Shown piece after piece: positions 1 to 7,123 of a stretch of 20,833 nt of DNA. Made by a program: the position numbers and the translations under genes. Origin of the DNA: Thalassiosira profunda (taxonomy: Eukaryota > Bacillariophyta > Thalassiosirophyceae > Thalassiosirales > Thalassiosiraceae); NCBI GenBank assembly GCA_036939355.1, contig JALLAP010000646.1:1-20833 (forward strand), given 5' to 3'. The first letter of the stretch is position 1; every line of letters begins with the position of its first letter. Under the pieces are notes generated by a model that saw only the letters and a list, made by a program, of their open reading frames with translations, made no database searches and had not been told where the DNA came from.

Positions 1-186
1 CGAGAGCTTCTTGCAGGGGGCGCGGTGGTAGGCGTCGGCGGTTCCGAGCAGCTGCGTGCCGACCGTTGCAGTTGCAGTTGCAGTTGCAAGCAGCGCACGG
101 CGGGACAGCGGCCGCCGCCGTCTCCTCGACCTATCCACCGCGTCGGGCGGCGGGGCCGCCCCTTCTCTGCCCGATGCCATCGCCAT
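1..186 (-). CDS. 5' end of an unidentified gene with an Arg-rich, then Ala/Thr-rich hydrophobic N-terminus (truncated by the window edge)
   Basis: On the minus strand an ATG at 186 (a second in-frame ATG at 180) opens a frame that runs without a stop off the left edge, giving 62 residues. The order is an Arg-rich stretch (SRRRRRPLSRR), a hydrophobic Ala/Thr run encoded by a GTTGCA hexamer repeat (LLATATATATVGTQLLG), a possible cleavage site after TADA, then YHRAPCKKLS. The 'SRRALLA...LGTADA' layout resembles a Tat-type thylakoid-lumen transit signal or a signal anchor. A plastid protein of a secondary alga would also need an ER signal peptide, which is not visible; it could lie in an upstream exon. 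The frame stays open for some distance upstream of 186, so the start is not certain. It is divergent from the SET gene, with about 300 bp between them. The mature protein is outside the window, so no function is assigned. Confidence 0.5.
   Translation of the reverse strand, partial: MAMASGREGAAPPPDAVDRSRRRRRPLSRRALLATATATATVGTQLLGTADAYHRAPCKKLS
65..88. repeat. GTTGCA hexanucleotide microsatellite (4 units)
   Basis: Four perfect tandem copies of GTTGCA lie at 65-70, 71-76, 77-82 and 83-88, followed by AG. Read on the minus strand they encode alternating Ala-Thr inside the hydrophobic segment of the edge gene, so changes in copy number would lengthen or shorten that segment by two residues without a frameshift. 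Confidence 0.9.
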
Positions 187-487
187 GCTTCCAGCTCCAG
201 CCCGCAATTGCCCCAAGCAGAGGAAAGGTTCACCCCCGCGGGCGGCGCCGTTCTTGTGTGTTTGGCGGTTGGTGGGTGGTCGGACGTTTGTGTCCGTGGA
301 CACTCTGTGGACAAGTGCTGCCGGCCCGGGGCTGGCAGCTGGCAGGCAAAGCGCAGCAACGCACAAAACGCCGCCCCCGCCCCGGCCCATCCACTCGCCC
401 ACGCCAAGCCAAGCGCATGCCGAGCGGAGGCGGCGTGCCTGTCCCCACTTGCTCCAACGCTGTGCACATTTGATCCCGCTGGAAGAA
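187..487. promoter_or_regulatory. Divergent intergenic region between the left-edge gene and the SET gene
   Basis: About 300 bp of GC-rich DNA lies between two divergent start codons, so it probably holds both promoters. No convincing TATA box is seen. A 14-bp inverted repeat, GTGTCC-GT-GGACAC, lies at 290-303, with a further GTGGACA at 307-313, so three TGTCC/GGACA half-sites fall within about 25 bp. The open frames here are low-complexity Pro/Arg/Ala translations and are not supported as genes. Confidence 0.4.
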
Positions 488-1862
488 ATGTGGGCGTCTA
501 CTAGAATACGACCGTTATGTTTGGTGGCCCTCGTCGTTCATGCCGTTGCCGTTGGTTCGACCGAGCTCCCCACCGATGAGCACGGCGATTACGACGGGTC
601 GGACCTCATAGAAGTGAGTCCACCACTGGTTCGGATAGAGGGTATGCTTCTCCAACTCCAACTGACATCTGTGTTATTTGCAACTTGATGCTCACATCTC
701 GTGCTCGCCCCCACATCGATTGCAACTCGGTGCACGCCAGTGGATCCGATCTCACCCCGAGGGCGACATCCACCCCTCCGTGCGCATCGGGCGGGAACGT
801 CCCGGCGACCCCACCTCGATCAAGGGCCTCTTCGTCTCGTCGGCGCCCGGCGCCACGCCCATCGAGAAGGGGGACGTCATCGCGCAAATACCCTGGGACC
901 ACATCATCCATCCGGACGGGAAGTACGGCAAGTACAAATTCTCGTCCTGCCGCGCCATCTACAACCTGGCGAAGGAGTTGAACTTGGGAGATAAGAGCAA
1001 GCGGGCGCCGTACGTGCGCTACTTGCTGTCCCAGACGAGTGGGTTCATGCCGGGGGAATGGTCGAATGCGGGGAAGGAATTCTTCTCGGAGGTCCTGGGG
1101 CACGGCGAGCTGCCTCCCTTCGAGGAGACGTGGAAGAATCACTTCGAGAACGAGTGGCTGGAGGAGTGCCACGGCAACGAAGACGACGATATGGAGAAGC
1201 GGGCCTTTTGGCTGACGTCCTCGAGAGACGAGGATACGCTGATGGTGCCAATCTATGACATGGCCAACCATAACAACGATCCGGACAAATTGAACACGCT
1301 TTCCTACAAACCCGAGAAGGCGGGAGATGCGTTCCGATTCGTGGCATCGAAAAAGATATTGCCGGGGGAGCAAATTTACAACAGCTACAATCGGTGCAAC
1401 CGCTGCAGCGACGTCCCGAAGGACGACTGCGAGACCTTCAGCTTCTACCGCACGCCGGACCTCTTCGTGCACTTTGGCTTCGTGGAGGACATGCCGCAAA
1501 GCTGGCAGTTCGATCCGGCCATTCTCGACAGCGAGGATAGCAGCGACGACGATACGGAGATCGAGTTTTGCCTGGAGAGGAACGTCGTCTCGGGAGCCAT
1601 TGAGACCTTTTGGGAGGAAGACGCCATGGCCAACGAGGCGGACGTGGAATGGCTCCAGGTGCAACTGAAACGGCTCGGCAAATTGAACGAGGACAAAAAG
1701 AGGCTGGAAAAGGAGTTGGTGGCAAAAAAGGGTACAGGGGACAACAAAAAGATGTCTCGGATGGAATGGGAATCCATCTGGAGGTACCACGATGCGCTTT
1801 CCAAGGCCATCAGAACCGCCATCGAAACGGCAGATACTGAGGACTCACGAGATGAGCTTTGA
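488..1862 (+). CDS. SET-domain protein lysine methyltransferase (LSMT/SETD3 class), predicted ER-lumenal
   Basis: Two exons, 488-613 and 741-1862, are joined across a 127-bp phase-0 GT-AG intron (donor GTGAGT, acceptor GCCAG), giving 415 residues. The join places WIRSHPEG directly after the first 42 residues, where this family usually starts its SET domain. Residues about 7-24 form a hydrophobic signal peptide (RPLCLVALVVHAVAVGS). SET hallmarks are GLF near 71, DVIAQIPWDHI near 87-97, DMANHNN (215-221, the NH motif) and GEQIYNSYN (251-259). An acidic segment and a coiled-coil-like Lys/Glu region follow. The chain ends EDSRDEL, an RDEL-type ER retrieval signal. Family members methylate lysine or histidine side chains using S-adenosylmethionine. 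Known: the SET fold and the retrieval signal. Inferred: ER residence. The substrate is unknown. The start at 488 is chosen because it begins the signal peptide; the frame is also open upstream. Confidence 0.85.
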
Positions 1863-2019
1863 GTAGCCGATTGATATCCTTAAATCACATCAGGGACTAT
1901 CTTTCCTATTTTGTTTCAATGCAACAAATAATGATGGGCCTGTTGGACATCAAGAAGATCGTTTGGTCATCCGATCCCACCTAACACAGCCTAACACACA
2001 AATCATCGATAGTAGCTCC

Positions 2020-2457
2020 CTAGCGCGACATAATCTCCTTCATCGGAACGCAGCACCCGCACTTGGGGAACACCGTCAAGCCCGCGACAGTCACGGCCAC
2101 GGGGACCTCGTCGTTGCACGGGAGGGCCGCCGAGGTCACGCAGCAGCAGATGTGGGCCTGGGCGTTGAGGCAGCCGTCGCCGTCGCACGTGGGGCCGATG
2201 CACCCGCAGGGGAGGCAGGGGGCGCCGGGCTGCGGGTCGATTGCAAGATACCGAGTTACTGTGAGCTTTCTAGATACTTTCATATGCAGCACACGGAATG
2301 ACGAACGCACCTTGCAGCAGAACTCGAGGTTGAGGCAGCACACGCCGAGCTTCCCGGAGCATCCACAACAATCCGAGCTTGGGTAGAGGCTGGTGTTGGC
2401 GCAGCAGAGCGCGCAACAGAGGATGAGCTCCCCCTCGTCGACGGCGTCGTTGCTCAT
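2020..2457 (-). CDS. Small Cys-rich protein (118 aa), conserved family of unknown function
   Basis: Two exons on the minus strand, 2457-2311 and 2229-2020, flank an 81-bp phase-0 intron (GTGCGT...CCGCAG). The spliced product has 118 residues, 23 of them Cys, in clusters such as CCALCC, CCGC, CC, CC, CLPCGC, CDGDGC, CCC and CGCC. Splicing joins EFCCK to PGAPCLPCGC, which removes a Cys-free 27-residue insert and gives a continuous Cys-rich block. No signal peptide or membrane segment is evident. The C-terminal half has a hydrophobic core (VPVAVTVAGLTVFP) followed by CGCC and the end KEIMSR. I recognise this overall pattern from uncharacterised algal and protist proteins but know of no function. 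Metal or Fe-S binding, or palmitoylation, are possible. The intron is a multiple of three without stops, so a retained form would also be translatable. The gene is divergent from the membrane-protein gene at 2787. Confidence 0.8.
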   Translation of the reverse strand: MSNDAVDEGELILCCALCCANTSLYPSSDCCGCSGKLGVCCLNLEFCCKVRSSFRVLHMKVSRKLTVTRYLAIDPQPGAPCLPCGCIGPTCDGDGCLNAQAHICCCVTSAALPCNDEVPVAVTVAGLTVFPKCGCCVPMKEIMSR

Positions 2458-2786
2458 GTTGCTTGCTTTGTATTGGGGTTGCGCTCCTTGCGTCTTGCAT
2501 GTAATGGGGCTCTGCTTGAGACGCCGGCTCGGTGAAGAGGGTTGGTGCTGAGTGAGATGTGTTGTTTGGCCTGCCGTTGGGTTGGCAGTTCAACGGCTAG
2601 TTGCGTTTATTACTGTTTCCGCTGTAGAGGTGTCAATTTCAAGCGCTCAACGCCAAGAGATCCTCAATCCTGATTTCCCTCCACGTGCTTTTAGCACTCC
2701 CGACGCAGCCACCGACCTTGCCCTGCCCCATCACTCAATCGGCATCTCAGGCATCGATCACTCCCTTCCCACCAAATCGAACAGAG
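2458..2786. promoter_or_regulatory. Divergent promoter region between the Cys-rich gene and the first membrane-protein gene
   Basis: The two start codons are 329 bp apart and point away from each other. The region is less GC-rich than its flanks. A palindromic CACGTG (E-box/G-box type) lies at 2692-2697, about 90 bp upstream of the ATG at 2787. No other gene is seen here. Confidence 0.4.
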
Positions 2787-4040
2787 ATGGGATCGCCAAT
2801 CGCCACCTTCGTCACGCTTCCGTCCTTCATCGCCCTCGTCGCCCTCCTCATCTGGACGTCGATCCACCTCCTCGGCGACACCAACGACGGCCAAAACGAC
2901 GGCCAAAATGGCGGCGAGGGACAGGGCGAGGGCGGATGGTGGGACGGCGAGCTTCGCCCTGAGGAGTTAGAATCCCTAAAAGTTATACTGAACCTAGCTG
3001 TGCTGACAATTGCAACCGCAACTTTGTGCACCCCCATCTCCAAGAGCGGGTCCGGATTCTATGAGCGGTTCAACGAAGGCGTACTCGCGGCAGCTCTGGG
3101 CATGGTCGGGAACATGCTGCTCGTGAGCTTCTGGTACTTTGTCGGTATTGGCGGTGACGAGGTGAGTTCTAGCGCTCGCATTGTATGTTCACACATCACA
3201 CTGTGCTCACATCATATGCACCTTATGCAGCGGCGGGAAGAGGAGAACAACAACCAGTACGGCGGCGGCAACGGCTACTACTACAACTACTGGATGGACG
3301 ACCGGGAGCGCCTTGCGTATCACGAAAAAGTGGTGTCGTACACCAGTCTCGCCCTCGCCTTCTGTTTCTACCTCGCCGCCCTCTTCATTCACGGGGGCGC
3401 GCAGGCCGTCCCGGAAGATGGACGGCTCAGCCTCCGCCGTCCCGACTTGATCGACCTATCTTCGGCGCACCGCCACGTCGCAGGGATGTTCGGGTCCCTG
3501 CGCCACTTCTGGATGGGGCTGTGGCTGGTCACCACCATCGTCTTCGCGGGGCTCTTCGTCGGGGCGTGCATTCTTTCGGGCGGAGAGGGGGCGGACCGGA
3601 GGAGAGAGGAGGGAAAGATCATCAATCTGATCCTCATCACGCTGCTGATGATATTGATCGCCGTGGTTCTGATGATGTGGGGGAGCGAGGTGTTCCGCGA
3701 GCAGAGCACGGGGAGCCTCGGCGTCGGCCTCCTCTATGGAGGCACCAAGTACTTCGCGGGGCTGCTCTTCCTTTTGTGCGTCCTCACGGCCGATCCTTCG
3801 AATGACGAGCGGCAGCGAGAGGAGAATGGATGGGTCAGCACCGTGGCGCCTTTCGCGTGCTTCTTCCTCTCGTTGGGCCACCTCGTCTTTTCGCATCAGC
3901 TTCGCAAGTGCCAGGTAGCGATGATTGAAGCGGATATGGAGCAGCCGGTCCGCATTGTGGAGCCAAAGGAGGGGATGGTGCCGGGTGCGACGGGAGACTT
4001 TGTGCGCGTCGAGGAGCCGGTGGTGCAAGCAGTTGTGTGA
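2787..4040 (+). CDS. Polytopic membrane protein, tandem paralogue 1 (unknown family)
   Basis: Exons 2787-3161 and 3231-4040 give 394 residues. The 69-bp intron (GTGAGT...TGCAG, phase 0) has no stop and is a multiple of three, so the frame also reads through it. About eight hydrophobic segments are visible: near residues 7-29; LKVILNLAVLTIATATL; VLAAALGMVGNMLLVSFW; VVSYTSLALAFCFYLAAL; LWLVTTIVFAGLFVGACIL; INLILITLLMILIAVVLMM; GGTKYFAGLLFLLCVL; and VAPFACFFLSLGHLVF. A Gly/Asp/Asn-rich loop ending in WWDG precedes segment 2, and an Asn/Tyr-rich loop (YYYNYWMDD) follows the intron. The C-terminus is soluble, ending VEEPVVQAVV. It is clearly homologous to the gene at 5708-7005 (shared WW-D, LKV.LN, FY.RFN.GVLAA and VSFWY-like motifs). 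The start is set by Met before the first hydrophobic segment and by agreement with the paralogue. I do not recognise the family. A transporter or sensor role would be speculation. Confidence 0.8.
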   Translation: MGSPIATFVTLPSFIALVALLIWTSIHLLGDTNDGQNDGQNGGEGQGEGGWWDGELRPEELESLKVILNLAVLTIATATLCTPISKSGSGFYERFNEGVLAAALGMVGNMLLVSFWYFVGIGGDEVSSSARIVCSHITLCSHHMHLMQRREEENNNQYGGGNGYYYNYWMDDRERLAYHEKVVSYTSLALAFCFYLAALFIHGGAQAVPEDGRLSLRRPDLIDLSSAHRHVAGMFGSLRHFWMGLWLVTTIVFAGLFVGACILSGGEGADRRREEGKIINLILITLLMILIAVVLMMWGSEVFREQSTGSLGVGLLYGGTKYFAGLLFLLCVLTADPSNDERQREENGWVSTVAPFACFFLSLGHLVFSHQLRKCQVAMIEADMEQPVRIVEPKEGMVPGATGDFVRVEEPVVQAVV

Positions 4041-4398
4041 TGGGTGGACGAAGTGCAATGCAGGCATGTATTTTTCTGTTGTACAGACGAGTCGAGAGTG
4101 CGAGAGGTGGAGAAGAGAGATTGGTTGGACTGTTGAGAATAGGCAGGTGTATTGTATTGGAAATGTTTGGCTGTAACAAAGTGAAAAGATGCATATGTCA
4201 AGCGTGAAATTGAGACAAAACTTTTGGGTGCAATAGTGCTCTAGTATTTAACCATCTTGCGACGGAGTCAACACAATCATAAGAGGTGCCCGGATGAACC
4301 GGATGCCTAAAGAGATGTGCAAACCACAGAACATTCAGCACTTGGCAAACAACAAACAGGACATCAGCCCTCAAATCCTCCCAACTCCTCCTCCAAAC
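4041..4398. other. Convergent 3' intergenic region, no gene seen
   Basis: This 358-bp stretch holds the 3' flank of the first membrane-protein gene (+) and of the microprotein gene (-). It is AT-richer than the coding regions. No ORF with protein-like composition, no tRNA-like fold and no notable repeat was found. Confidence 0.6.
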
Positions 4399-4699
4399 TT
4401 ATTTGTTGGTCGAATAGGACTTGGAGCTTCCAGAAGCAGAAGTGTAGGTGGCGCTGCCGTTTCCATTGTTGTAGTACGTGGAGCCTGGAGTGTCGTGGGT
4501 TGTAGAGGAGAAGGGGAGGGTTAGAAGGTCAATGGCAGCACGAAATGATGCGCCGAGGACTGCAATTTTTACCATTGTCGTTGGCATAGTAGTACGACCC
4601 GTTCGAGTTGCTGTAGTGGTAGCTACTGCCCTGCGAGCTGTTGGTCCCGCCGGGGGTGTTGTAGTGGTTTCCCTGGGAGTTGGTTCCGGAAGAAGGCAT
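4399..4699 (-). CDS. Conserved Ser/Asn/Gly/Tyr-rich microprotein (70 aa, spliced)
   Basis: The ATG is at 4699 on the minus strand. Exon 1 is 4699-4573, an 88-bp phase-1 GT-AG intron is 4572-4485 (GTAAAA...CTCCAG), and exon 2 is 4484-4399 with a TAA stop. The spliced protein has 70 residues. It begins MPSSGTNSQGNHYNTPGG, continues with QGSSYHYSNSNGSYYYAND and, across the junction, NGSTYYNNGNGSATYTSASG, and ends SKSYSTNK. The junction is supported because the Tyr/Asn/Gly repeat grammar continues exactly across it. The 'GTNSQGNHY' and 'SYHYSNSNGSYYY...GSTYYN' signatures match a small protein family I recall from fungi and other eukaryotes, for which I know no function. There is no signal peptide or membrane segment. 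The composition suggests an intrinsically disordered or prion-like chain. It lies antiparallel between the two tandem membrane-protein paralogues. Confidence 0.8.
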
Positions 4700-5707
4700 G
4701 ATGATGGGTTGTTTGGAGAGAATCTGGGGGTGGAGAGGAGCAAAGAAAGAGGCGAGTTAGCCAGATCGATGGCGACGTGAGACAAGAATGCGTTGAGGAA
4801 GGAAGTCAGGTGGAATCAGACGGAGCCACGTGCACCACGACGCATCACCGCGCTTCTGCCCCCCACCACAGTTGAGAGGGCCGCCTCCCTCGACCTCGCA
4901 CGTGCACCACGCCGATCACCGTGCTTCTGCCCCCACGATGGGAGAGGGAGAGCAACGGAGTGGCGAGAGCAAGCTGGCGCGTTGAACTCAGCTAAATCCG
5001 AAGCGAACCGGGCAGGCCATCGACGCACAGCCTCCTCGACGCCACAGGCCTCATGGCACATGGACCACGACGAAGTCTCAATCCCGCGCCGCCCGCCCAA
5101 GCCGCCCGCCCCGCCCACACAACGCCCCGTTTGGCGGAAAGGCACGATGCTGGACAACCGTGCCCCAATCGACGGGAGGATGGTCCTCCTCCCCCCTCGC
5201 GCCGCCCAGACTTGCCTTGGCAAAGGTGATGCAAGGATCTGGATCTTGGATTTTTGAGCCAGAGGAGGGTGAGCACACTGCGCCGCGCCTTTGCCTTTGA
5301 AGATTTTTGCTCACGCGCGTCAATCTTGTAGGATTTTCACGTAGGACTCAGTACGTCATTGGTAGTTACGTCGTAATGAAAATAATGTAAAGAGGCTCAT
5401 TTGCTAGAGTTTTAGCAATACAGCAAAAAGTGATATTTCCTTCAATAAAACAGTTTCAAGGGGTGACTTGCATTTATGTACCGCTAATTATTGACCGACG
5501 GAAGAGCCAAGCGTTGAGAGAGGCGCCCCGCCGGCCCCTCGCCTCGCGCGCTGCCACAGAAGCCACCGTCGTTGCCGCACCTTGCTGCGCCGCGCTTGGC
5601 TGGCTGCTGCCATCGCGCCCACGGGCCACCATCATCCAATGAAATTCCCCACGCTGCCTGCTCGGCCGAGCCTGCCGCGGCCGCAGGTGCCCGCCGCCGT
5701 CGGGGCG
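4700..5707. promoter_or_regulatory. Long divergent intergenic region between the microprotein and membrane paralogue 2
   Basis: This is the largest gene-free stretch, about 1 kb. The left half is GC-rich and carries an imperfect direct repeat of about 40 bp (4827-4866 and 4899-4936), each copy starting with CACGTGCACCACG. The part near 5320-5500 is AT-rich and contains ACGTCA at 5353-5358 and a related TTACGTCG at about 5367. Open frames across 4793-5257 (+) and 4816-5223 (-) are Arg/Pro/Ala-rich with no protein-like pattern and are not called. Confidence 0.5.
4827..4936. repeat. Two imperfect ~40-bp direct repeats carrying CACGTG
   Basis: CACGTGCACCACG is followed by CGCATCACCGCGCTTCTGCC and a C-run in copy 1 (from 4827), and by CCGATCACCGTGCTTCTGCC and a C-run in copy 2 (from 4899). 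The two copies are 72 bp apart, centre to centre. Each starts with the palindrome CACGTG (4827-4832 and 4899-4904). They lie in the region shared by two divergent genes, so a regulatory role is possible but unproven. Confidence 0.6.
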
Positions 5708-7005
5708 ATGAACCCCCTCGCGATCGGGTCCCTCGCGACCACCGGCCTGGCGACGTTCGTCTTCTTCGTCCTGTGAGTTAGTGTTGCCTCGATGGATGTT
5801 GCGCGCCGCAGCGTTGCTCCAAAATCTCCTCGCCAAACATATCTTATGCATCTCAACATCTCTGTCGCATTTGCAACCGCACATCGGCCACTCGCAGCTT
5901 CTGCTGGACGGCCGCCTCGGACATCTTCGACTATGAGGCCAAGGACGACGGCAACGACCAATGGTGGGACTTAGATCTGCAAAGGGTGGAGCGGTCGGCG
6001 CTCAAGGTGGTGCTGAACTGTCTGGTGCTCGTGGTGGCCGCGGGATTCCTGTGCGTCCTCATGGCCAAGACGTTCGCGAAGCTGTACGACCGGTTCAATT
6101 TGGGAGTGCTCGCGGCGTCGACGTTTGTCGTTGCAAATATGCTCTTTATCAGCTTTTGGTATCAAGTCAACTTTGGGCAGGGGGGAGAGGAAAAGAACGA
6201 CGACGAACAATACATGGTGTACCGGCTGCAGCACCATCGAACGGTCGTCGCCGTCCTCAGCATCCTCTTTGGCCTGGGATTCTCGGCCATATCCGTATTG
6301 ATCTACCGCGAGGGGAGGATGCTCCCCGAGACGGTGCACAATACGGGAGAGCTTCCCGAACGGGCGAGCGCCCACCTGGAAATCCTGTCTGAACTGTGGA
6401 CGCTCCTTTCGGCGTGCACGGTCGTTCTTTTCTTTGCACTTTTTGTTGCAGCGTGCGCGCAAACGGCAGCCAGCGACGACAAGCAGAAACTGTACGAGGG
6501 AGGAATGGGCGGCAATCTCATCGGCGTGCTCGTGTGGCTCGTCCTCGTGAGCGCCGGCGTGTTGGTGATGGGACGGAGGATCATCGGAGCGACGAAGATG
6601 GATGGCACCCTCGGCATGGGCATGCTTTCGGGCGGCTGCCTGTATTATGCGGCGTTGCTCTTCATGGTGTACATTCTGTATGCCAACGTCTCGTTCCAAG
6701 AGCGCGCAAAGGACGACGGATTGGGCGCCGCTACCGCGCTCGGCTTCGCGGGCTTCTTCCTGTCGTTTCTCCACCTTTTCTTCTTTGCGGGCCTGTACAA
6801 GTACAAAGCGTCATTGTTGGCGGCACTTCCAGGGAGCGAGGTGGGGTCGCGTGCAGATGCTTCTGCCGCGGGAGACTTTCAGCGCATGGAAGAGCCGGAG
6901 ACAGAAATGGCAACTGCGCGCTATTCCACAATGGACAACGAGCAACAACCCGGCGGTGCTGGCGTGCTTGTGTCAAACTCAGAAGAGGAAAGTCAGGTCG
7001 TTTGA
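5708..7005 (+). CDS. Polytopic membrane protein, tandem paralogue 2 (unknown family)
   Basis: Exons 5708-5772 and 5898-7005 are joined across a 125-bp intron (GTGAGT...CTCGCAG, phase 2), giving 390 residues. The join restores a Leu codon inside the first hydrophobic segment and continues FCWTAASDIFD...QWWDLDL. This aligns with IWTSIHLLG...GGWWDGEL of paralogue 1, which confirms the splice. About eight hydrophobic segments follow the same order as in paralogue 1, for example LKVVLNCLVLVVAAGFLCVL, VLAASTFVVANMLFISFWY and LIGVLVWLVLVSAGVLVM. The acidic soluble tail ends NSEEESQVV. An in-frame upstream ATG at 5639 would add 23 residues, but 5708 matches the paralogue better. Intron positions differ: this gene lacks the intron of paralogue 1, and paralogue 1 lacks this one. 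It converges on the sulfatase gene with about 118 bp between stop codons. No function is assigned. Confidence 0.8.
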
Positions 7006-7123
7006 GTGCAAAGCGATTTGGACTTCGTAGGACGAGAGAAAAAAGTTTCGAGGCATCCTGTTTGGTGTTATGAATGTCTGCTTGTTGTATCAGTAGCTAA
7101 GTTCGTGAGTGTCATTTGACGAA

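Noticed and set aside
56..488. Upstream extension of the SET reading frame
   Set aside because: The frame is open, but the sequence is low-complexity and would bury the signal peptide that begins at 488.
545..565. tRNA B-box-like GGTTCGA
   Set aside because: There is no matching A box or cloverleaf, and it lies inside the coding first exon of the SET gene.
606..1790. 394-codon open frame antisense to the SET gene
   Set aside because: It mirrors the SET exon in a GC-rich gene, has no family motifs and spans the sense intron boundary. The sense strand carries all the domain signatures.
4793..5257. 154-codon frame in the large intergenic region
   Set aside because: It is Arg/Pro/Ala-rich, contains the duplicated CACGTG modules, and shows no protein-like pattern or splice partner.
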